10,478 bases of DNA from JABMMZ01 sp040403495. Its GTDB lineage: Bacteria > Bacteroidota > Bacteroidia > NS11-12g > UBA955. A program made the position numbers and the translations under genes. Where the stretch lies: contig JBBAKM010000046.1 in assembly GCA_040403495.1 (NCBI GenBank), positions 1-10,478 on the forward strand, read 5' to 3'. Below are positions 1-7,159 of this stretch, in pieces. Numbering within the stretch: position 1 is the stretch's first letter; the number at the start of each line of letters is the position of its first letter. The notes under the pieces are model-generated. The model was given only the letters and a program-made list of their open reading frames with translations, was not told where the DNA came from and searched no databases.

Positions 1-48
1 TATTTTAATGTTTTCATACTATTTAATTCAATAGATTATACAATGAGA

Positions 49-1560
49 TTAATATCCAGCATTTTGTGTTAAACCAGAAATATCAACCTCTTGTTGAGGT
101 ATTGGGAACACTTCATGCTTACCTACTCTAAAGCCAGTAATTCTTGAAGCCGCTTGTCCAGTTCTTACTAGGTCAAAGAAACGATCTCCTTCCATGGCTA
201 GTTCTAGTCGACGCTCATCCCAAATTGCTTGACGAAGTGCAGTTCCGGTTGCAGTACTATTATTAGAAGCATTACCAAATGCTCTTTGTCTTACTTGATT
301 TAAATAACCCTGTGCCTTAGCATCATTTGGAGCAGTAGCTCTATTAAATGCTTCGGCAGCCATTAATAAAACATCGGCATAACGGATAATTCTGAAGTTA
401 TTTAAGTAGTTTAATTCTACTTGACCAGAGGTTTCTCCTTTGCGTGGCAAATACTTTTGATTGTACAAACCTGTGTTTTTAAATGGAGCTACTTGATACG
501 TAATATTAAAGGAAGGATTTGCCGCTTTGTATGCTTCAATATCCAACACCGTTACGTTTTTACGTCTGTCAGTAGCAGTATAAGCAGCTGCTAAATTTTG
601 CGTAGGCAAATTGGTGCTCCAACCAGCTGCATAAGGCATCTGTGCAGAACCATTTAAACCTCTAATACCACACTGTTGAACCGCATAGTTACCTTGACCG
701 CGTGTTACACCACCCCAGTTATAGTAAGGAGAAACATTAGAATACTGAATTTCAAAAACAGATTCTGGACCGTTTTCTCCACTTGCTAAAAACATAGCAC
801 CAAAATCAGAAACGAGTGTAAATGCATTCGCAGTAATGATGCTTTCTAACGTGGTAGCAGCTGCATCAAATTTGTTTTGATAGAGGTATACTTTACCAAG
901 TAAAGCTTGTGCAGCATACTTTGTAATTCTACCTTTTTGAACTTGAACTGCTGGAAGGGCTGTTACAGCCGCAGTTAAATCTGCTTCGATTTGCTTATAT
1001 ACATCTGCTCTGGGTGAACGCTTTAAACTTCTTGATTGCGCAAGACTTAAACGCCTTTCTGTAAAAAGAGGCACATCACCAAACATTCGTACGAGTGTAA
1101 AATAGTAGTACGCACGTAAAAAATGAACTTCACCATACAATGCTTCTTTACCGGCAAACTCAATTTTCTGACCCGCTAAATTAGCCGTTTTGTACTGGGT
1201 CATATAATTAGCACGATTTACCCCTTCGTATGCAGAAACCCAAATTTCTTGAAGGGTTCCGTTTACTGGTGTATGCGTATAATCGTCAATTTGTTGCAAG
1301 GATAAAACGTCAGAAGCATTTTCTCCACCAGACACTGCATTATCAGATGCAATATCACCAATTGGAACAACCTGGTTAATCCATTGCAGAGGCGTGTAAA
1401 CACTCACCAACATATTTCTATAATCAGAAGCAGACTTTAAATAGTCTTGTTCCGTAATAATAAAATCTTCATGGGGATTGTAATCGACCCACTTAGTACA
1501 AGATATAAGCGTGGTAATAACTAAAACCAGGCCTACTATTTTTATTGAATTGATCTTCAT
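49..1560 (-). CDS. SusD/RagB-family outer-membrane nutrient-binding lipoprotein
   Basis: This is a surface lipoprotein that would form the lid over the SusC-like channel encoded just upstream and capture an oligosaccharide or other oligomeric nutrient. The 503-residue protein starts with a lipoprotein signal peptide ending in LISC, so Cys21 is the predicted lipidated residue. The body has the usual helical SusD layout: an N-terminal SusD-like half with TPR-like segments such as LRAYYYFTLVRMFGDVPLF, and a C-terminal SusD/RagB half with RYADVLLMAAEAFNR and, at about 448-468, DERRLELAMEGDRFFDLVR. The chain ends QNAGY, close to the family's usual QNPGY ending, so the C-terminus is complete. It begins 24 bp after the susC-like stop codon on the same strand, so the two genes are almost certainly co-transcribed. 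No Shine-Dalgarno is visible. The substrate cannot be read from the sequence. No terminator is seen in the 48 bp after the stop, so the operon may continue out of the window. Confidence 0.95.
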   Translation of the reverse strand: MKINSIKIVGLVLVITTLISCTKWVDYNPHEDFIITEQDYLKSASDYRNMLVSVYTPLQWINQVVPIGDIASDNAVSGGENASDVLSLQQIDDYTHTPVNGTLQEIWVSAYEGVNRANYMTQYKTANLAGQKIEFAGKEALYGEVHFLRAYYYFTLVRMFGDVPLFTERRLSLAQSRSLKRSPRADVYKQIEADLTAAVTALPAVQVQKGRITKYAAQALLGKVYLYQNKFDAAATTLESIITANAFTLVSDFGAMFLASGENGPESVFEIQYSNVSPYYNWGGVTRGQGNYAVQQCGIRGLNGSAQMPYAAGWSTNLPTQNLAAAYTATDRRKNVTVLDIEAYKAANPSFNITYQVAPFKNTGLYNQKYLPRKGETSGQVELNYLNNFRIIRYADVLLMAAEAFNRATAPNDAKAQGYLNQVRQRAFGNASNNSTATGTALRQAIWDERRLELAMEGDRFFDLVRTGQAASRITGFRVGKHEVFPIPQQEVDISGLTQNAGY

Positions 1561-1584
1561 AATGGTATATTTAAGTAGTGAAGA

Positions 1585-3984
1585 TTATAGTTTAATATCA
1601 AAGCCAAATGCAAATGTTCTGGCCTGAGGATATGCACCACGATCGATACCTGTATCTAAAATGCCACCCGCAATTTCCGGATCAAATCCAGTGTACTTTG
1701 TAAATACAAAAGCATTTTTCACTTGTGCATATACGCGAATACTGTTGAACCATTTTTTAGAAGCTGGCGTATTAAAGGTGTAACCGAGTTGAATATTCTT
1801 GATTTTTAAGAAAGAACCATCTTCAACATATCTGTCAGATACTCTAATATTACTATTGGCATCCACAAAAGAATATCTTGGTAAACGCGCATCGTTTGTA
1901 GTACCCTCACCAGTCCAACGACCAAGAACAGAACGGTCTTTGTTAGAGAAGTTTGCATTACGCTCATAGGCTCTATAAATATCGTTTCCTACAGAAGCAT
2001 ACCAAAATGTGTTGAAATCAAAATTCTTGTAGCTTAGATTAAAGCTCCACCCCATCGTAAACTTAGGGAATGGATTACCAATATTTGTTTGGTCTGATGC
2101 ATTGATAACACCATCACCATTCACATCTACATATTTGATATCACCTGGTTGTGCACCTGGCTGTCTAGGAGACGCTGCAATGTCTGCGGCATTTTGGAAA
2201 AGACCAGCTGTTTTGTAGCCATAAAAATAACCTGGTGCAAATCCTTTCTCAAAAACAGTAACGCTTTGTGATTGACCATTGAAATAATATCCGCCTAAAA
2301 TTTTAGCAGTACCATTATCATTGGTAGCAGTTACTAAGTTGGTTGCAGTAGTGAAAGTTAATGCTGTATTAAATTTCAAATTCTTACCAATAGATTCGTT
2401 GTAATTTAAAGTAAAGTCAAAACCACTGGTTTTAGTAGCTCCAATATTTGCAATTGGGCTAGGTACCGTTCCTAAATACAATGAAGCCGATGGTGTAAAT
2501 AACAAACCATCTACTGTTTTTTGGAAATAGTCAGCGTTGATAGAAAACTTATTGTTTAGTACCACTAAATCAAAACCAATGTTTGATTGAATTTGCTTTT
2601 CCCATCTAAGTGTAGTATTAGCAGCAGAACCCACTGTGGAACCTGGATAAAACACATCGTTAAATGTATATCCATTACTATTTGCAGTAGGGCCGTAACT
2701 AGGTCCACCAGTAACAATACTCACAAATTGTGGGTTTACATTTTCGTTACCAATGCTACCATAACTACCTCTAATTTTTAATTGATCTACCCAGTCTGCT
2801 TTAAAGAATTTTTCTTTAGAAACAACCCATCCAAGAGATCCAGAATAGAAGTTACCAAATTTGTTGTCTACACCAAATGCATAAGAACCATCTCTACGTG
2901 CACTAAATGAAGCTAAATATTTGTCTTTGTAATCGTAGTTGAGACGAGAAAAATAAGAAAGATTTCTTCTAAAATATTGGTAGTAGTAACCTGCAAGTGC
3001 ATTTGTATTGGTTGCTATGTTATTACCCGTTGCAGCCGTAAAGTCTGCAAATTCCCAACTATTAAATGGAACATCTTGACGCGTAGCACCTGCCGCGTTA
3101 CCACTTACTTTTGCTAATGAAAAACCAAGAACTGTTTCAAAGTTGTGGTCTTGCTTAAATTTAAAGTTATAGTTTGCAAAAGACTCCCAAGTGTAATTGA
3201 AGTTGCTCACTTTTTCGTGTGCCACACTATTAAATCTTCCCACTACTGTAGAACCATCCGCATTCATAGAATTGTCTACGTTTTGCGGGCCATAGAAAAC
3301 AAGTGGGTTAAAGCTTTTAGCATTGCCATCATATTTTGTATAACCAAAACGAGAAGACAATGTAAGGTTGTTTAAGACCTTGTATTGTAACTCAAATTTT
3401 CCATAGATTTTAGAACCTACGTTTGAGTTATATGTATTTTCTAATTTAGTAAGTGGATTAAAAATTTCAGATAATAATAAATTACTGAAACCATATCTAC
3501 CAACTGTATTAGGAACATTGTTTAATACGCTAACAGTAGGATCAAAGTTAATCGCACTACCAATAACACTATTAAATGAATTCTCTTGAATTCCTTTAGA
3601 GTTCAATGTAACTGCTGTGGTATTCAATAAGAATTTAAGTTTCTTAGAAATATCAAAAGTTAAGTTGGCAGAAAAGTTACCTCTATCAAAACGAGATTTA
3701 TCATTTCCTCCTACAATACCACCTTGGGTNNNNNNNNNNNNNNNNNNNNNNNNNNNNNNNNNNNNNNNNNNNNNNNNNNNNNNNNNNNNNNNNNNNNNNN
3801 NNNNNNNNNNNNNNNNNNNNNNNNNNNNNGATTTGCCCTTAACAGAAACAGAAGCCCCTACTAGCAATTCGCCAGTATTTTTGTTTTTAACGCTACCGGT
3901 AACGGCAATTGACTGAGCGTAAAGCGTTTCTACGCCAAGCCCGAGCATCAAAACAAGGCACATAAGAATAAATCTTATTTTCAT
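1585..3984 (-). CDS. SusC/RagA-family TonB-linked outer-membrane receptor, interrupted by an assembly gap
   Basis: This is the beta-barrel partner of the SusD-like lipoprotein, importing a nutrient across the outer membrane with energy from TonB. Residues 1-24 are a signal peptide ending TLYAQ. Residues about 28-51 (VTGSVKNKNTGELLVGASVS) are the start of the carboxypeptidase-regulatory-like domain found at the front of SusC proteins. One hundred Ns follow. After the gap the barrel resumes at TQGGIVGGNDKSRFDR and runs to a normal C-terminus (AYPQARTFAFGFDIKL). A calcium-loop-like DVNGDGVINASD lies late in the barrel, as is common in this family. As written the protein has 799 residues, 34 of them unknown, whereas SusC proteins are usually near 1,000. 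The rest of the regulatory-like domain and the TonB plug (with its DG-rich YVVDG region) are absent, so roughly 200-250 residues are probably hidden in the gap. The substrate is unknown. The ATG at 3984 is well placed for the signal peptide. Confidence 0.92.
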   Translation of the reverse strand: MKIRFILMCLVLMLGLGVETLYAQSIAVTGSVKNKNTGELLVGASVSVKGKXXXXXXXXXXXXXXXXXXXXXXXXXXXXXXXXXXTQGGIVGGNDKSRFDRGNFSANLTFDISKKLKFLLNTTAVTLNSKGIQENSFNSVIGSAINFDPTVSVLNNVPNTVGRYGFSNLLLSEIFNPLTKLENTYNSNVGSKIYGKFELQYKVLNNLTLSSRFGYTKYDGNAKSFNPLVFYGPQNVDNSMNADGSTVVGRFNSVAHEKVSNFNYTWESFANYNFKFKQDHNFETVLGFSLAKVSGNAAGATRQDVPFNSWEFADFTAATGNNIATNTNALAGYYYQYFRRNLSYFSRLNYDYKDKYLASFSARRDGSYAFGVDNKFGNFYSGSLGWVVSKEKFFKADWVDQLKIRGSYGSIGNENVNPQFVSIVTGGPSYGPTANSNGYTFNDVFYPGSTVGSAANTTLRWEKQIQSNIGFDLVVLNNKFSINADYFQKTVDGLLFTPSASLYLGTVPSPIANIGATKTSGFDFTLNYNESIGKNLKFNTALTFTTATNLVTATNDNGTAKILGGYYFNGQSQSVTVFEKGFAPGYFYGYKTAGLFQNAADIAASPRQPGAQPGDIKYVDVNGDGVINASDQTNIGNPFPKFTMGWSFNLSYKNFDFNTFWYASVGNDIYRAYERNANFSNKDRSVLGRWTGEGTTNDARLPRYSFVDANSNIRVSDRYVEDGSFLKIKNIQLGYTFNTPASKKWFNSIRVYAQVKNAFVFTKYTGFDPEIAGGILDTGIDRGAYPQARTFAFGFDIKL
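3730..3829. other. Assembly gap of exactly 100 Ns inside the susC-like gene
   Basis: A run of exactly 100 Ns is a common scaffolder placeholder for a gap of unknown size. The flanking coding sequence belongs to two parts of a SusC protein normally separated by a full plug domain, so the true missing length is probably 600-750 bp. Because the gap length is arbitrary, the apparently open reading frame across it carries no information. Confidence 0.95.
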
Positions 3985-4030
3985 AATGCAATCGTTTATG
4001 TGAAAGAAAAAAAATGATTTTTTGGCAACG

Positions 4031-4038
4031 TAAAAGTA
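4031..4038 (-). promoter_or_regulatory. Candidate Bacteroidota -7 element for the susC-susD operon
   Basis: Read on the minus strand the sequence is TACTTTTA, matching five of the six fixed bases of the Bacteroidota -7 consensus TAnnTTTG. It would start transcription about 40 nt before the susC ATG. No well-spaced -33 TTG box accompanies it, which would fit an activator-dependent promoter helped by the direct repeats just upstream. The match is short and could be chance in such A/T-rich DNA. Confidence 0.3.
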
Positions 4039-4071
4039 GTAACAGACACTACAAAATCTTTGTTGTTTAAC

Positions 4072-4088
4072 ACTTCAATACTACATCA
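4072..4088. repeat. 17-bp direct repeat, copy proximal to susC (candidate operator)
   Basis: The sequence ACTTCAATACTACATCA occurs here and again, without a mismatch, at 4125-4141. The two copies start 53 bp apart, close to five turns of B-DNA, so a protein on each copy would face the same side of the helix. The copy lies about 35-50 bp upstream of the candidate susC -7 element, a normal place for an activator site. The adjacent divergent gene encodes a membrane-anchored helix-turn-helix regulator, the obvious candidate to bind it. The repeat is seen directly; its role as an operator is inference. Confidence 0.6.
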
Positions 4089-4101
4089 CTATTTTTAACT
4101 A

Positions 4102-4114
4102 ATTGATTATCAAT
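4102..4114. repeat. Short palindrome between the two direct repeats
   Basis: ATTGAT and ATCAAT form a perfect 6-bp inverted repeat around a single T. Its centre (4108) is within two bases of the midpoint between the two direct-repeat centres (4080 and 4133). It could be a second protein site in the control region, but A/T-rich palindromes of this size arise easily by chance. Confidence 0.3.
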
Positions 4115-4124
4115 AATGTAAATT

Positions 4125-4141
4125 ACTTCAATACTACATCA
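4125..4141. repeat. 17-bp direct repeat, copy proximal to the regulator gene (candidate operator)
   Basis: This is the second perfect copy of ACTTCAATACTACATCA. It ends 43 bp before the GTG start of the divergent regulator gene, so binding here could also control the regulator's own expression. Bases outside the 17-bp core differ between the two copies (TTTAAC versus GTAAATT on the left), so the conservation is sharply bounded, as expected for a binding site and not for a recent longer duplication. Confidence 0.6.
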
Positions 4142-4184
4142 ACAAATATTTCATATATTTAGTTTAAAATAAAATCTTTGAGCA

Positions 4185-7067
4185 GTGAAAAAAATACTCT
4201 TTTTACTACTTCTTCCAATATATGCAAGCAGCCAAAACACTATTGGCCTTCCAGATATTATAAATTATTCTAAATTATCCTATAATGCGGGACTTCAGAA
4301 CTGGGATGTCAAACAAGACAAAAACGGGGTTGTTTACTTTGCTAACAATGAAGGCTTATTAAGTTTCGACGGGAAAAACTGGAAACTTTACCCACTGACA
4401 AATAAAACCATTGTAAGATCAGTAGCAATAGGAAGCGACCATAAAATATACGTAGGCGGTCAGGATGAACTTGGCTATTTTGCCCCTAATGCGAACGGCA
4501 ACCTAGTTTATAACTCACTTACCGCATTAATTCCTGCTAAATACAGGTCTTTTGAAGATGTTTGGGACATTGTTTCATTGGGCTCCTCACTTTTTTTTAG
4601 ATCTCCCAATAAAATTTTCCAATACAACGGAAACAACATCACAGTATTTAAAGCTCCTTCCGAATGGTCTTACCTAACCAGTTGTAACGGAAAACTATAT
4701 GCCCATGATTACCAAACAGGCCTAATGACATTTGAAAATGATGTTTGGCAGCCATTAGTGACAAATTATAGTTTTTCAAAAACCGACCCCATTACCGGAA
4801 TCATCCCAAGTGGCTCTGGAGCAATGATTACAACCCTTAAAAGCGGAATTTTCTATTTTGAGAATCATATCATAACCCCAATCAAGTCGGGAGCTGCCAG
4901 TTTTATACAAAATGAACGAATCTACAGTGCCATAGCCATCAATAAAGACTGGACAGCCCTGGCAACAAGTAATAGTGGCGTATACATCATTAATAATAGA
5001 GCCGAAATCATCCAAAAGTTTTCAAGCACCGAAGGATTGCAGAGTAATAATATTTTAAGCATCTTTTTAGACAACAAACAAAATTTGTGGCTTGGATTAA
5101 ATAATGGGCTGGATTTCATCGCCTACAACAGTGCGATTAAACACATTTCTCCCAAATTACTCGACGAATCTGGCTATACTTCCATGATTCAAAACCAGCA
5201 ACTCTATATTGGAACATCCAATGGACTTTATACGGTTGCGCTTCAACCCTTAAAAGATTTAAGTTTTAGTAAAGGCGATTTTTCGTTGGTGCAAAACACA
5301 AGTGGGCAAAGTTGGGGACTATCTCTTATTAATAATAAACTGCTTTTAGGTCATCACGAGGGTGCTTTTTATGTAAACAATAATATAGCAACATCTTTTT
5401 CGACTAAACCAGGGTTTTGGAACTTCACACCACTTGGTAATATGTCACCTGCACGCATCGTTGTGGGTGGCACTTATAGAGGTCTTACCATTTTTGATGC
5501 AAAAGCCAATCAACTTTTGCAAACATTAGATATTCCAAACTTTATTGAATCTTCTAGGTATGTAACCATTGATGCAGAAGAAAATATATGGGTGTCTCAT
5601 CCTTACCATGGTATATATAAAATTGAAAAAAATAGTAACGGACAGTACACTACCAAGCAATATCAGAAAAAAGAAGGACTACCCGCTTTGCTAAATAATC
5701 ATATCTACAAAGTAAAAAATAGAATTGTAGTGGGTACTGAAAAAGGCGTTTATGAATACAACATCGAAAAAGATAAATTCGAAGTAGCTTCAAGTTATGC
5801 TTCACTTATTGGAAACCAAAGTATTCGCTATCTAAAAGAAGACAGAGAAGGTAACGTCTGGTTCATACATGAAAAAGAATTGGGCGTTATTGACTACACC
5901 AGTAACCAACCACAAGTCATTTATATTCCTGAACTAAGCGCAAAAATGTTAAGTGGATTTGAATACATAAATGCAATAGATGGTAGCAATATCTTTTTAG
6001 GGGGTGAGAAAGGATTTTATCATATCAATTATGAAAAATATAAAAAGCTTGCACCCGCATTAAATGTTCAAATCAGATCGGTACATATTATTGATAATTT
6101 AGACAGTACTTTATTTGGCGGCTACTTTAAAAACGTAAACGAAAATCAAATACAGGAGCAAGCAACCATTCCCGAAGTTGCTTATCATTTTAAAACCATG
6201 CGCTTCGATTACACATCAGTTGCATTTGGTTACCAAAACAATTTAGAATACAGCTATCGACTAAAGGGACTAGACAACAAATGGTCTGCGTGGACAAGAA
6301 GAACAGAAAAAGAATATACCAATTTAATACCTGGCAACTATACATTTGAAGTGAAAGTTAGAAACAACTTGGGGAATGAATCAGCGGTATCTAGCTACCA
6401 ATTTAAAATTAATGCGCCATGGTACCGAACACTATTTGCGTATCTACTTTATTTCATTGCTATTGGTTTTGGCTTTTACAAACTTCATATATATCAACGT
6501 AAAAAGTTTAAAGCGCAACAGCAAAAATATGAGCAGGAGCAACAAAGATTGAGGTACATTCACGAACTAGAAATAAACAAATCAGAAAGTGATTTAGTGA
6601 CGCTGCAAAATGAAAAACTAGAAGTTGAAATCGAATATAAAAATTCTGAACTAGCCTCTTCGGCTATGCATATCGTAAAAAAAGGTGAACTGCTTACTAA
6701 AGTTAAAAGCGAACTAGCAAGCATCATTAAAAAAATAGACAACGAATATGCTATTACCGAATTAAAGAAAATGGTAAAAGCTTTAAATGAAGATGAAAAT
6801 TTAGACCAAGAATGGGAGTACTTTACCAAACATTTTGACAAAGTGCATTCCGATTTTATTGTCAAGCTCAAAGAAAAGCATAGTAATATAAGCAACAACG
6901 AATTAAAGTTATGTGCCTATTTGAGAATGAACCTGTCAACTAAAGAAATTGCCCAACTTATGAATATTTCTGTGCGGGGCGTAGAAATTAGCAGGTATCG
7001 ACTTCGAAAAAAATTAAACCTCGCTACCGATGTCAACTTATTTGATTACCTGATTGGTATTGGCTAA
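4185..7067 (+). CDS. Membrane-spanning one-component regulator: beta-propeller, triple-tyrosine domain, LuxR-type HTH
   Basis: This is probably a transcription factor that senses a ligand in the periplasm and acts on the adjacent divergent susC-susD pair. The 960-residue protein has a signal peptide ending about IYASSQ, then two-component-regulator-type propeller repeats to about 660 (for example NWDVKQDKNGVVYFANNEGL). A triple-tyrosine domain follows at about 665-743 (YSYRLKGLDNKWSAWT), one transmembrane helix near 750-768, a long coiled coil to about 850, and a LuxR-type HTH at about 905-945 (STKEIAQLMNIS, then RGVEISRYRLRKKL). The front half is like that of Bacteroidota hybrid two-component sensors, but there is no histidine kinase, phospho-acceptor or receiver domain, so sensing and DNA binding sit in one chain. 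The start is GTG: an in-frame TGA lies two codons upstream at 4179-4181, and no in-frame ATG comes near the signal peptide. No good promoter or Shine-Dalgarno sequence is evident. The ligand is unknown. Confidence 0.9.
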   Translation: MKKILFLLLLPIYASSQNTIGLPDIINYSKLSYNAGLQNWDVKQDKNGVVYFANNEGLLSFDGKNWKLYPLTNKTIVRSVAIGSDHKIYVGGQDELGYFAPNANGNLVYNSLTALIPAKYRSFEDVWDIVSLGSSLFFRSPNKIFQYNGNNITVFKAPSEWSYLTSCNGKLYAHDYQTGLMTFENDVWQPLVTNYSFSKTDPITGIIPSGSGAMITTLKSGIFYFENHIITPIKSGAASFIQNERIYSAIAINKDWTALATSNSGVYIINNRAEIIQKFSSTEGLQSNNILSIFLDNKQNLWLGLNNGLDFIAYNSAIKHISPKLLDESGYTSMIQNQQLYIGTSNGLYTVALQPLKDLSFSKGDFSLVQNTSGQSWGLSLINNKLLLGHHEGAFYVNNNIATSFSTKPGFWNFTPLGNMSPARIVVGGTYRGLTIFDAKANQLLQTLDIPNFIESSRYVTIDAEENIWVSHPYHGIYKIEKNSNGQYTTKQYQKKEGLPALLNNHIYKVKNRIVVGTEKGVYEYNIEKDKFEVASSYASLIGNQSIRYLKEDREGNVWFIHEKELGVIDYTSNQPQVIYIPELSAKMLSGFEYINAIDGSNIFLGGEKGFYHINYEKYKKLAPALNVQIRSVHIIDNLDSTLFGGYFKNVNENQIQEQATIPEVAYHFKTMRFDYTSVAFGYQNNLEYSYRLKGLDNKWSAWTRRTEKEYTNLIPGNYTFEVKVRNNLGNESAVSSYQFKINAPWYRTLFAYLLYFIAIGFGFYKLHIYQRKKFKAQQQKYEQEQQRLRYIHELEINKSESDLVTLQNEKLEVEIEYKNSELASSAMHIVKKGELLTKVKSELASIIKKIDNEYAITELKKMVKALNEDENLDQEWEYFTKHFDKVHSDFIVKLKEKHSNISNNELKLCAYLRMNLSTKEIAQLMNISVRGVEISRYRLRKKLNLATDVNLFDYLIGIG

Positions 7068-7090
7068 CCACTAGATTCAATCTTTATTGT

Positions 7091-7128
7091 AAAAAAAATG
7101 GAACCTACATAAATAATGTAGATTCCAT
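7091..7128 (-). terminator. Intrinsic terminator of the receptor-HmuY-like operon
   Basis: Positions 7098-7128 form a stem with 13-bp arms and a 5-nt loop. On the minus strand all arm positions pair if one U-G wobble is allowed, and the stem runs into eight consecutive Ts (7098-7091). This is the layout of a factor-independent terminator, placed about 30 bp after the stop codon of the HmuY-like gene. In the plus direction the stem has a C-A mismatch and is followed by AAAACGGGGGG instead of Ts, so it should not terminate the regulator transcript efficiently. Confidence 0.75.
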
Positions 7129-7159
7129 AAAACGGGGGGCTTATTAAACAAACTAAATA

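Noticed and set aside
2587..3375. Short plus-strand open frames opposite the susC-like gene
   Set aside because: They lie antisense to a strongly supported coding sequence, have no family resemblance and look like frame shadows.
3830..3984. The susC-like gene as a genuine truncated pseudogene
   Set aside because: Both ends are intact and in frame with normal family motifs; the deficit coincides with the N run, so missing sequence data explains it better than decay.
4177..4180. TTTG just before the regulator's GTG as a -7 promoter box giving a leaderless message
   Set aside because: Only a partial match to TAnnTTTG and no -33 partner; the DNA here is A/T-rich enough for such matches to be common.
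4776..5119. Minus-strand open frames inside the regulator gene
   Set aside because: They overlap each other and the propeller-coding region, with no recognisable protein features.
6560..6898. A 112-residue minus-strand frame rich in Ser, Phe and Leu, resembling a membrane protein
   Set aside because: It is the complement of the Lys/Glu-rich coiled-coil region of the regulator; the hydrophobic composition is what antisense of such codons gives.
7134..7139. Run of six Gs as a possible phase-variation tract or G-quadruplex
   Set aside because: It is a single run outside any gene, with no further G-runs nearby, so neither switching of a frame nor a quadruplex is supported.
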